A stretch of DNA of 19,633 bases, taken from assembly GCA_910588175.1 (NCBI GenBank), contig CAJUQQ010000037.1, positions 1-19,633 on the forward strand, written 5' to 3'. Of the stretch, positions 1 through 6,666 are shown piece after piece. The position numbers were made by a program, and so were the translations under genes. The notes under the pieces were generated by a model. That model saw only the letters and a program-made list of their open reading frames with translations, did not search any database and was not told the origin of the DNA. This DNA comes from an uncultured Oscillibacter sp. (GTDB lineage Bacteria; Bacillota; Clostridia; Oscillospirales; Oscillospiraceae). Position 1 is the stretch's first letter. Each line of letters opens with the position of its first letter.

Positions 1-57
1 TTCAAGGTCACCCCGCTGCTGACCGAGGCCATCCGGGCTGCCAAGGCCGCGAAGTAA
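1..57 (+). CDS. C-terminal end of an unidentified protein (partial)
   Basis: An open frame enters from the left edge and ends at TAA (55-57). The 19-residue tail before the stop is FKVTPLLTEAIRAAKAAK-like: an amphipathic, lysine/alanine-rich helix. It is too short to name. The tails of electron-transfer flavoprotein alpha subunits look broadly similar, but that is only a guess. An A/T-rich hairpin begins directly after the stop, and a strong terminator follows about 110 bases later, which supports this being a real gene end. Confidence 0.5.
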   Translation, partial: FKVTPLLTEAIRAAKAAK

Positions 58-84
58 CTTACTTTTTTCGAGAAAAAAAGTAAG
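58..84 (+). repeat. A/T-rich hairpin just after the stop codon
   Basis: The arms CTTACTTTTTT (58-68) and AAAAAAGTAAG (74-84) pair over about 11 bp with a tiny loop. The hairpin starts on the first base after the upstream stop codon. It has no T-tract after it on the plus strand (CAAAAAAG follows), so it is not a standard terminator there. It could protect the 3' end of the mRNA or be part of a dispersed intergenic element. Confidence 0.45.
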
Positions 85-101
85 CAAAAAAGCATTCGGT
101 C

Positions 102-137
102 CGCTCTGGTTGTCTGGTAGTAAACCCAGCCGGAGCG
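102..137 (+). repeat. GC-rich hairpin in the 3' spacer
   Basis: CGCTCTGGTTG (102-112) pairs with CAGCCGGAGCG (127-137) over 11 bp including two G-U pairs, with a 14-nt loop. Because both non-Watson-Crick positions are G-U in the plus-strand RNA, the fold is better as plus-strand RNA than as minus-strand RNA. It lies between the A/T hairpin and the terminator, so the spacer 58-201 is one run of three hairpins without any ORF. Confidence 0.4.
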
Positions 138-164
138 ATGGCAACGGAGTCTCAGCGTAACAAA

Positions 165-201
165 ACGACCGAGGGGCGCAAGCCCTTCGGTCGTTCTGTT
201 T
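165..201 (+). terminator. Rho-independent terminator, possibly bidirectional
   Basis: ACGACCGAGGGGC (165-177) pairs with GCCCTTCGGTCGT (182-194) over 13 bp with one G-U pair and a GCAA tetraloop, followed by TCTGTTT (195-201). It would end the plus-strand transcript from the left edge. On the minus strand the hairpin is followed by TTTTG, so it can also end the operon whose last gene stops at 238. Confidence 0.8.
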
Positions 202-237
202 ATGGTATGAAATAAAGTGTTGATCTGTGATCTCAAG

Positions 238-1428
238 TTAAGGGTCGGCGAATTCCTTCGCAAGTTCTTGAAATACCGGGAGGCTCCGGAGAATCATGTC
301 ATGAGACACGCATGTGCTGATCCGGAAAAATTCCGGGCAGCCGAAATCGTCGCCGGGTACCACCAACAGGTTTTTCGCCTTCGCCCGCTCCGAAAACGCC
401 TTGGAGCTGCCGCCGGGAGCCTTGACAAAAAGATAGAACGCGCCGTTGGCATTGGCGCACTGATAGCCGTAGGAGGTCAGCGCCTCATACAGCGTGGTGC
501 GGTTACGGTCATAGGCCTGGATATCGGGGCGCAGACGCGCACAGCGGGCCACCACCCGCTGGAGCAGAGAGGGCGGACAAACATGCCCAATGGCCCGGGC
601 GGCTCCGGCGATGGCGGCAAAGACCTGATCGCTGTTCTCCGCCTCGTCGGGAACACAGATGTAGCCAATGCGCTCACCCGGCAGGGACAGGGATTTGGAG
701 TAGGAATAACAGACGATGGTGTTCCGGTAAAGCGTGGGGATGAAGGGAACCTCGTTTCCGTCATAGACCAGCTCCCGGTAGGGTTCGTCGGCAATGATGT
801 AAATGGGATGGCCATACTCTCCGGCCTTTTTCTCCAAGAGGTCCGCCAGCTTCCGTAGGGTTTCCTGAGTATAAATCACGCCGGAGGGGTTGTTGGGAGA
901 GTTGATGATGACGGCTTGGGTGTGAGAAGTCAGACGGGCTTCCAGCTGGGGGAAGGGAATTTGAAAGTGCTCCGTGTCCGCGGGGACCACCACCAGCTTG
1001 CCGCCGTTGCACTCCACAAAGGGCCGGTACTCCACAAAGTGAGGAGCAACCGTCACGAATTCCGCGCCGTCGACTGCCAGAGCCCGGACAACGGACACCA
1101 GCGCCGGAGCCGCGCCACAGGTGAAGAACAGATTTTGGGGACGGATTTTTGTGCCGTAACGCTGGTTCAGATCATCGGCCACGGCCTCCCGGACGCCCAT
1201 ATAACCGGCGGCGGGGGTGTAGCCGTGAATTTCGACGCTGTCCTCCTGGGTGACAATATCAATAAGCGCCTGGTTGACCTCTTTGGGGGCGGGAACAGAG
1301 GGGTTGCCGATGGAAAAGTCATACACATTTTCCTTTCCCACGACGGCGGCCTGCCGGAGGCCATATTCAAACAGCTCGCGAATACAGGAACGGGTGGTTC
1401 CCAGGGCCAGCATTTTCTCAGATACCAT
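238..1428 (-). CDS. PLP-dependent aminotransferase, class I/II (aspartate/aromatic type)
   Basis: A 396-residue fold-type I aminotransferase that would move the amino group of an amino acid to 2-oxoglutarate. Visible family features are SIGNPSVPAP near residue 39, NSPNNPSG (176-183), IIADEPYREL (211-220) with the pyridine-binding Asp214 and Tyr217, and SYSKSLSLPGERIGY with the predicted Schiff-base Lys245. The length is normal for the family. The start is supported by AAAGGA (1438-1443) about 9 bases upstream. It is the last gene of the iorA-iorB-CoA-transferase-gdhA operon, 99 bases after gdhA, with a hairpin in the gap and a terminator after the stop. The setting suggests it feeds 2-oxo acids to the IOR enzyme while GDH recycles glutamate. 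The exact substrate (aromatic, branched-chain or aspartate/alanine) cannot be read from sequence. Confidence 0.9.
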   Translation of the reverse strand: MVSEKMLALGTTRSCIRELFEYGLRQAAVVGKENVYDFSIGNPSVPAPKEVNQALIDIVTQEDSVEIHGYTPAAGYMGVREAVADDLNQRYGTKIRPQNLFFTCGAAPALVSVVRALAVDGAEFVTVAPHFVEYRPFVECNGGKLVVVPADTEHFQIPFPQLEARLTSHTQAVIINSPNNPSGVIYTQETLRKLADLLEKKAGEYGHPIYIIADEPYRELVYDGNEVPFIPTLYRNTIVCYSYSKSLSLPGERIGYICVPDEAENSDQVFAAIAGAARAIGHVCPPSLLQRVVARCARLRPDIQAYDRNRTTLYEALTSYGYQCANANGAFYLFVKAPGGSSKAFSERAKAKNLLVVPGDDFGCPEFFRISTCVSHDMILRSLPVFQELAKEFADP

Positions 1429-1456
1429 AATGATACGTCCTTTCCGATTTTGTTTT

Positions 1457-1488
1457 GCGGGAGATGCCCGAGTCCGGACATCTCCCGC
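1457..1488 (-). promoter_or_regulatory. Intercistronic hairpin between gdhA and the aminotransferase gene
   Basis: GCGGGAGATG (1457-1466) and CATCTCCCGC (1479-1488) form a perfect 10-bp stem, with a possible extra CCG/CGG pairing inside the loop. On the minus strand it is followed by AAAACAAAA rather than T residues, so a factor-independent terminator is unlikely. It could stabilise the gdhA mRNA 3' end or set the level of the downstream aminotransferase gene. Confidence 0.5.
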
Positions 1489-1527
1489 GCTTGGAGATAT
1501 AGACGGAGGTTGAGAGAGCGGATAGAA

Positions 1528-2877
1528 TCAGAAGGGGCCCTGAGCCATCATCGCGTCGGCCACTCTCTGGAAGCCCGCGATGTTGGCGCCCGCCACCAGG
1601 TTGTAGTCCAGGCCATACTTTTCGGCAGCCTCTACGCTCATGGAATAAATGGTATCCATAATCTGCTTGAGCTGACGGTCCACCTCTTCGGCGGTCCAGA
1701 CGAGGCGCTCGCTGTTCTGAGCCATCTCCAGGGCGGAGGTGGCCACGCCTCCGGCGTTGACGGCCTTGCTGGGGGCCACGATCATGCCGCAGTCCATCAG
1801 GTATTTCAGCGCGTCGTTGGTGGTGGGCATATTGGCGACTTCAATGTAGTATTTGACGCCGGCCTGGGAAATCTTTTTGGCGTGTTCCATGTGCACGTCG
1901 TTCTGCATGGCGGAGGGCATGCAGATGTCCACCTTTACACCCCAGGGCTTCTCGCCGGGGAAGAATTCCACGTTGGGGAAGTTGTCGGCGTAATCCTGAA
2001 CCCGGTTCCGGCCGGAGGCGCGCATTTCCAGAAGGTAGGCGATTTTCTCCTCGGTGATGACGCCTTCGGGATCGTAGACATAGCCGTCGGGCCCGGAGAG
2101 GGTGACGACCTTGGCTCCCAGCTCCGCCGCCTTCTTGCAGATGCCCCAGGTCACGTTGCCGAAGCCCGCGCAGGCAATGGTCTTGTCCACCAGCGTCTCG
2201 CCCTCGTGGCGGAGGACGTTCTCCAGATAGTACACCGCGCCGTAGCCGGTGGCCTCCGGGCGGATCAGGCTGCCGCCGTAAGAAAAGCCCTTGCCCGTGA
2301 GAACGCCGTTTTCAAACGCGCCCTTCAGCCGGCGGTACTCGCCGTAAAGATACCCGATTTCCCGGGCGCCCACGCCCATGTCTCCGGCGGGCACGTCCAC
2401 GTCGGGCCCGATGTAACGGTACAAAGCCTGCATGAAGCTCTGGCAGAACCGCAGGATCTCCGCGTCGGATTTCCCGGCGGGGTCGAAGTCGCTGCCGCCC
2501 TTGCCGCCGCCGATGGGCAGGCCGGTGAGGGAGTTCTTAAAGGTCTGCTCGAAGCCCAGGAACTTGATGATGCCGGGATAAACGTTGGACTGGAAGCGGA
2601 GGCCGCCCTTGTAGGGGCCGATGGCTCCGTTGAACTGGCAGCGCCATCCGGTATTGGTGTGCCAATTGCCGTTGTCGTCCTCCCAGGTAACCCGGAAGGT
2701 GAACATCCGCTCCGGCTCCACCATGCGGGTCAGCAGATCGACTTTTTCATATTCGGGGTGCTTTTCAATCACGGGCTCCAGGGAGGAGAGGACCTCCTCC
2801 ACCGTCTGGACGAACTCCGGCTCGTTTCCGTGCTTGCTTTTCACGTTCTCAAGGACGCTGGCAAGATACGCGTTCAT
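1528..2877 (-). CDS. gdhA: Glutamate dehydrogenase (hexameric, GdhA type)
   Basis: Interconverts glutamate with 2-oxoglutarate plus ammonia. The protein is 449 residues, close to the 447 of E. coli GdhA. It shows the substrate-domain signature: GPYKGGLRF with Lys90, Lys114 in QTFKNS, PIGGGKGGSDFDP with Lys126, and VPAGD with the catalytic Asp166. A Rossmann domain follows with the GFGNVTWG dinucleotide loop. NAD or NADP use cannot be decided by eye. An in-frame start 17 codons upstream is possible, but the Met at 2877 has a clear AAAGGAG about 9 bases before it and gives the usual GDH N-terminus. The gene begins 26 bases after the CoA-transferase stop, so it is in the same operon. Next to an aminotransferase and IOR it would recycle glutamate to keep transamination running and supply reducing equivalents. 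Confidence 0.95.
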   Translation of the reverse strand: MNAYLASVLENVKSKHGNEPEFVQTVEEVLSSLEPVIEKHPEYEKVDLLTRMVEPERMFTFRVTWEDDNGNWHTNTGWRCQFNGAIGPYKGGLRFQSNVYPGIIKFLGFEQTFKNSLTGLPIGGGKGGSDFDPAGKSDAEILRFCQSFMQALYRYIGPDVDVPAGDMGVGAREIGYLYGEYRRLKGAFENGVLTGKGFSYGGSLIRPEATGYGAVYYLENVLRHEGETLVDKTIACAGFGNVTWGICKKAAELGAKVVTLSGPDGYVYDPEGVITEEKIAYLLEMRASGRNRVQDYADNFPNVEFFPGEKPWGVKVDICMPSAMQNDVHMEHAKKISQAGVKYYIEVANMPTTNDALKYLMDCGMIVAPSKAVNAGGVATSALEMAQNSERLVWTAEEVDRQLKQIMDTIYSMSVEAAEKYGLDYNLVAGANIAGFQRVADAMMAQGPF

Positions 2878-2903
2878 AACAGGTGCTCCTTTCTCTTTGC
2901 GAA

Positions 2904-4238
2904 TTACCGCTTGTTGGAATTCCGCCAAATCTTTTGCGCCCCCGCGGCGGCAATCAGCTCGTCGCGGAGATCGGGATGGGCGATGGAGATGATGGCCTCG
3001 GCCCGCTGCCAGGTGGGCAGTCCGGGGAGATGGGCCACGCCGTATTCCGTCACCAGGTAGGCGGTTTGGGTCCGGGGCGTGGTGATTACGTCGCCCTGTG
3101 TGAATTTGGGCAGGATGCGGGAGCGGACCGCCCCCTGTTTGTTCCGGAAGGTGGATGTCATGGCCAGGAAGGATTTTCCGCCGGCCTCATAGGCCCCGGT
3201 GACAAAGTCCAGCTGGCCGCCGGTGCCGCTGATATGACGGGTGCCGGAGGTCTCCGAGCAGACCTGGCCGTAGAGGTCGCAGGCAATGCAGCTGTTGATG
3301 GAGACAAAGTTGCCGAATTGCTTCAACACCTGGGGATCGTTGGCCCACCGCATGGGAGTGGAAAGAATGTCCTGGTTGTGATCGAGAAAATCGTAGAGCT
3401 CCTGGGAGCCGGAACAGATGGAGAAGGTGCCCTTTCCCCGCAGGACTTCCTTTTTCCGGTTCGTGATCTTGCCGCATTTGTAGAGCTGGAGATAGCCCTA
3501 GGACAGCATTTCCGTGTGCATGCCGATGTCAGTCAGGTCCGAATCCACAATCAGCTTGCCCACGGAGTTGGGCATGCCGCCGATTCCCAGCTGCAAGGTC
3601 ACGCCGCTGGAGAGATAGGGAAAGATATGACCCGCGATTTTCCGGTCCAGCTCGGAAACGTCCGCCGGCATGTTGGCGGGCAGGGGGCTGTCGTTTTCCA
3701 CGACGGCGTCGACCTGGGAAATGTGGATATGGTCGCCCTCCGTTCCGGTGATGTGGGGCATATGCCGGTTGACCTCCACGATGATGTAGTCCGCCGCGTC
3801 CAGGGTCTCCTGCTGGCAGCAGTTGGAGAGGCCGTAGTTGAAATTCCCGTGGGCGTCCATGGGCCCCATGGTGACCATGGCCACGTTTACGGGGGCGAAG
3901 CCCCGCTGATAGTAAGAGCCGTTGTGCCGGAACAGCATGGGAATAAACCACGCGCCGCCTTCGTCAATATAGTGCCGGTCCCGGGCGGAGGCATGCCAGA
4001 CGTTGAAGGTAAAGGACTTGTGTTCCGGGTCCTGTTCCACCACCTGCACCGGACGCAGGGAGATGGCACTGCGGATTTTCACGTCCTCCAGCTCGTCCCG
4101 CCGGGCGGCCAGGGCCGTATCCAGAGCCTCCGGGAAGGAGAGCGTATGGCCGTAGTCCACCCAGTCGCCGCTTTTTACAATCCGTACGGCCTCCTCCGGG
4201 GTTTTGAGCTTGCGCTGATACTCCTGATAAACGTCCAT
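2904..4238 (-). pseudogene. Acetyl-CoA hydrolase/4-hydroxybutyrate CoA-transferase family, interrupted by one in-frame TAG
   Basis: Moves CoA between an acyl-CoA and acetate (or similar). Codons 1-246 (4238-3501) and the part ending at 2904 are in the same frame and together give about 443 residues, the normal family length. They are separated only by TAG at 3498-3500. The N-terminal part has LGIGGMPNSVGK followed by MHTEML, whose Glu243 matches the catalytic Glu of the 4-hydroxybutyrate CoA-transferase family. The C-terminal part, after the TAG, continues without loss (GYLQLYKCGKIT, then SINSCIACDLYGQ, SGTGGQLDF, TEYGVAHL). Homologues usually have Asp, Glu or Ala near the TAG position. It starts 9 bases after iorB, with GAGGG as ribosome site. 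In this operon it would release the acid from the acyl-CoA made by IOR. Possible explanations are a nonsense mutation, a sequencing error or read-through; I favour a null allele. A gene caller may split it into two CDSs. Confidence 0.85.
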
Positions 4239-4247
4239 GCCGTGCCC

Positions 4248-4823
4248 TCACATGTTGAACCCGGCCAGGAACGCGGCCAGATTCAGCTCCTTGGCCTTGG
4301 CGGGGACGTAGCGGGCCACAAGCTCTTCCCAGTCCACGCCGGTCAGCTCCATGCTCTTGACCAGCGCGCCCAGCAGTACGATGTTCTGCGCCCGGACGTT
4401 GCCCAGAGATTCGGCGGCCGCCGCGGCCCGGACGGTCCGCACGTTGGGCACCGCTGCGCTGAGCACGTCAATGGCGTCATGGGGATAGGAGGCGGCGCCG
4501 GTGAGCACCGGCATGGGGTAAATCTCATGATCGTCCGTGATAATCGTGCCGCCCTTTTTCAGATAGGGGAGGGCCCGGAGGGTTTCCGATTTCTCAAAAG
4601 AAATGATCATATCGGCCTCGCCTGCGCCGATGTTGGGGGCGTAGACCTTTTCGCCGTATTTGATTTGGGTGGTCACGCTGCCGCCCCGCTGGCTCATGCC
4701 GTGGATTTCGCTCATTTTCACGTCGTAACCCATCTGGGCGAGACCGGCGCTGAGAATCTTGGAGATGAGGATCGTGCCCTGGCCGCCAACGCCCACCAGA
4801 AGAATGCTCTTTGTCATGGTCAT
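4248..4823 (-). CDS. iorB: Indolepyruvate ferredoxin oxidoreductase, beta subunit
   Basis: The small (gamma-type) subunit that pairs with IorA to convert aryl 2-oxo acids, CoA and oxidised ferredoxin to aryl-acyl-CoA, CO2 and reduced ferredoxin. At 191 residues it has the expected length. The N-terminus shows the family pattern LLVGVGGQGTILISKIL, then EIHGMSQRGGSVTTQI and later GNVRAQNIVLLGALV, all typical of the 2-oxoacid:acceptor oxidoreductase gamma domain. The start at 4823 overlaps the iorA stop in an ATGA arrangement, with AAAGGA about 8 bases upstream, which indicates translational coupling. A second in-frame ATG two codons later is a less likely start. The protein itself looks intact, but its partner iorA is broken, so it may have no function here unless another IorA copy exists. 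Confidence 0.93.
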   Translation of the reverse strand: MTMTKSILLVGVGGQGTILISKILSAGLAQMGYDVKMSEIHGMSQRGGSVTTQIKYGEKVYAPNIGAGEADMIISFEKSETLRALPYLKKGGTIITDDHEIYPMPVLTGAASYPHDAIDVLSAAVPNVRTVRAAAAAESLGNVRAQNIVLLGALVKSMELTGVDWEELVARYVPAKAKELNLAAFLAGFNM

Positions 4824-5461
4824 TCACCAATCCTTTCGATCGCGTCGAATTTGCACATCTGCTTGCACAGTCCGTAGCCGTTGCAGGAGGCCGGGTCCGC
4901 GATGACCGCCTTCCCGTTTTCAAAGGCGATGGCGGGGCAGGCGACCTTCATGCACATTTTGCAGCCCTTGCATTTGTCGCTGTGGATGACGCAGTGCTTC
5001 CCGGCGTTGGCCCGGATGACCTCCTTCAGCAGGGCGCAGGGGCTCTTGGTAATGATGACGAAGGGGCCGGAGACCGCCAGACCGGCGTTGATGGCGTCCT
5101 GCATTTCGTCCAGCTTCATGGGGTCCACGATGCAGATGCGGTCTTCGCCGATGCCGGTGGCGCGGACCAGCGCCACCAGGTCCACTTGGGGAAAGGGGAG
5201 ACCCATCAGGTTTTTCGCCGTGCCGGGGTTCTCCTGGTGTCCGGTCATGGCGGTGATGGAGTTGTCCAGGATGCAGGCGATGACGTTGGCTTCCGCACTC
5301 ACCACGTCGATCAGAGAGTTGATGCCGGAGTGGAAGAAGGTGGAGTCGCCCACCATGCCCAGCGCCTTCCGGCTGTCGCCCTGGAGCTCCAGCGCCTTGG
5401 CCAGACCGATGATGGAGGACAGGCCGGCGCCCATGCAGATGGAGTAGTCAAAGCCGTTGGC
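4820..5461 (-). pseudogene. iorA: Indolepyruvate ferredoxin oxidoreductase, alpha subunit: C-terminal third only
   Basis: The remaining 213 or so residues begin at NGFDYSICMGAG and hold the C-terminal thiamine-diphosphate domain (MVGDSTFFHSGINSLID, LDNSITAMTGHQENPG) and a ferredoxin-like tail. A complete IorA is about 590-600 residues, so roughly 370 N-terminal residues are missing. The first Fe-S motif is complete: CKGCKMC followed by a CP cysteine (4937-4972). The second reads CNGYGLCKQMC (4853-4885), with Tyr (TAC, 4874-4876) exactly where the second Cys of a CxxCxxCxxxC motif is expected. Upstream of about 5461 the minus-strand frame stays open but is only the antisense of a plus-strand transporter. 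No promoter for the operon remains on this side. The closest internal start would be the ATG at 5432-5434. Confidence 0.85.
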
Positions 5462-5466
5462 CGTTA
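5453..5466. other. Breakpoint joining two truncated genes head to head
   Basis: IorA similarity on the minus strand runs up to about 5459-5461. GPH-transporter similarity on the plus strand begins at GRYRPFIL from 5459. Both genes therefore lose their N-terminal coding parts at the same place. The junction holds a short tandem repeat, GCCGTTG (5453-5459) then GCCGTTA (5460-5466), which could be microhomology used in the joining or a join point in assembly. No transposase, terminal repeat or attachment-site-like sequence is visible. Confidence 0.75.
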
Positions 5467-6592
5467 CCGCCCGTTTATCCTGGCGGGCGGCGCGCTGATG
5501 TGCCTGACCATGATCCTGCGTTTCAGTGTGCCGCCCTTTGGAACGACGGGGAAGATTGTCTACTACGCCGTGGCGTTCGCCCTGTTCAGCATGGCCTTTA
5601 CCATGTGCTGTGTGCCGTGGCAGGCCTCGGTCAGCCTCTTGACAGCGGACTATCACGGGCGGAATCTGCTTTTGACGGTGCGCTCCATGAGCGGGGCGGT
5701 GGTCAACGCCGTGATCGGCGTCACGGTGCTGAAAAGCGTGGCCCGCCTGGGCGGAGACGCCGTGGGCTGGCGGAATTACACCGCCGTGCTGTGGGTGCTG
5801 GGACTGCCCTGTGTCTATCTCTGCCAGCGGGAACTGCGGCGGATTGACCACGCCGGAGCGTATCCGCCGCCGGTCAAGCGTCCCGCCGCCACGCAGTTTC
5901 TCGGGGTGCTCCGCAACCGGCCCGCTATGTGCCTGGGAGGCGCGATGCTTATCGCCGCGCTGGCCCAGAGCATGGCCGGGAACTGCGCTATGTACTACTA
6001 CCAATACGTGCTGGAGGATACGTCGGTTTTGCAGGCGACCTCGGTGTACAGCATGCCCATTTCCGTTTTCGCGGCGCTGTGTACGCCCCTGATTCTGCAC
6101 AAGATTGAAAAGCGCCGCCTGGTTGTCATCGCCTACGCCGTTTCCATGGTGCGGCCCGCGCTGCTGATTATGCTGGGAGGGAGCATTTCCATCCCCCTGG
6201 CCACGGCGCTGGTGGTGGTTTCCCGTCTCGGCACGGTGCTGCTGAACACGGCGATTATGGCTTGGATTCCCGAGTGCGTCGATTGGGCCAACTGGAAAGA
6301 GGGCCTGGCTCCCGCAGGGCTCATCAACGCGGCCATCACCTTCATGCAGAAGTTGGGGCGCAGTCTCGGGCAGTGGATGGCGGGCCTTCTGATGGGCGTC
6401 GTGGGCTTTGACGCGGCGGAGGCCATTACCGAGCGAATCCTGCGGCAGATATTGAACATCAACGGACTGTACCAGGCGATTTTCCTGACCCTGGCTCTGG
6501 CGCCGATTTTCCTCTTCCCCATTTCCCACCATAAGGCGGAGGAGATCCGAAACGAATTGGCGCGGAGAGACGCGCCGGACCAGGAGACCTAA
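5459..6592 (+). pseudogene. GPH-family sugar:cation symporter (MFS), N-terminally truncated
   Basis: About 377 residues of a glycoside-pentoside-hexuronide:cation symporter. The preserved part begins at GRYRPFIL, which in this family follows the first two transmembrane segments (the WGRxRP loop). It then has some nine to ten hydrophobic segments, PWQASVSLLTADYHGR, the conserved PECVDWANWKEG loop and a normal C-terminus (HHKAEEIRNEL). The start codon and roughly the first 70-80 residues are missing at the breakpoint near 5459. The first in-frame ATG in the remainder is at 5498 and has no convincing ribosome site, so an intact transporter is unlikely. A gene caller may extend it leftward to 4811, but that extension is antisense to iorA. 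Substrate unknown. A strong terminator follows. Confidence 0.85.
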
Positions 6593-6613
6593 ACCGGAGC
6601 CGTGAAAGACGCG

Positions 6614-6652
6614 CAGCCGCCTTTGTGAAAGGTCACAAAGGCGGCTGTTTTT
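6614..6652 (+). terminator. Strong Rho-independent terminator after the transporter
   Basis: CAGCCGCCTTTGTGA (6614-6628) and its perfect complement (6633-6647) form a 15-bp stem with an AAGG loop, followed directly by TTTTT (6648-6652). It ends the plus-strand transporter transcript. The minus-strand side has no T-tract, so termination of thyX here is less sure. Confidence 0.9.
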
Positions 6653-6666
6653 CAAACGCTCCACGC

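Noticed and set aside
916..3060. Long plus-strand open frame of 714 codons opposite the aminotransferase and gdhA genes
   Set aside because: It is antisense to two clearly conserved proteins, is rich in Gly/His/Val/Ala typical of reversed GC-rich coding DNA, and has no recognisable motif.
3498..3500. TAG read as pyrrolysine
   Set aside because: CoA-transferases are not known pyrrolysine proteins, and no pyl genes or methylamine methyltransferases are in the window; nonsense mutation or base error is simpler.
2883..4877. Plus-strand open frame of 664 codons opposite the CoA-transferase and iorB genes
   Set aside because: Antisense shadow of conserved genes; same composition bias, no domain.
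4811..5458. Plus-strand leftward extension of the transporter frame
   Set aside because: Antisense to iorA; the transporter similarity only begins at GRYRPFIL near 5459.
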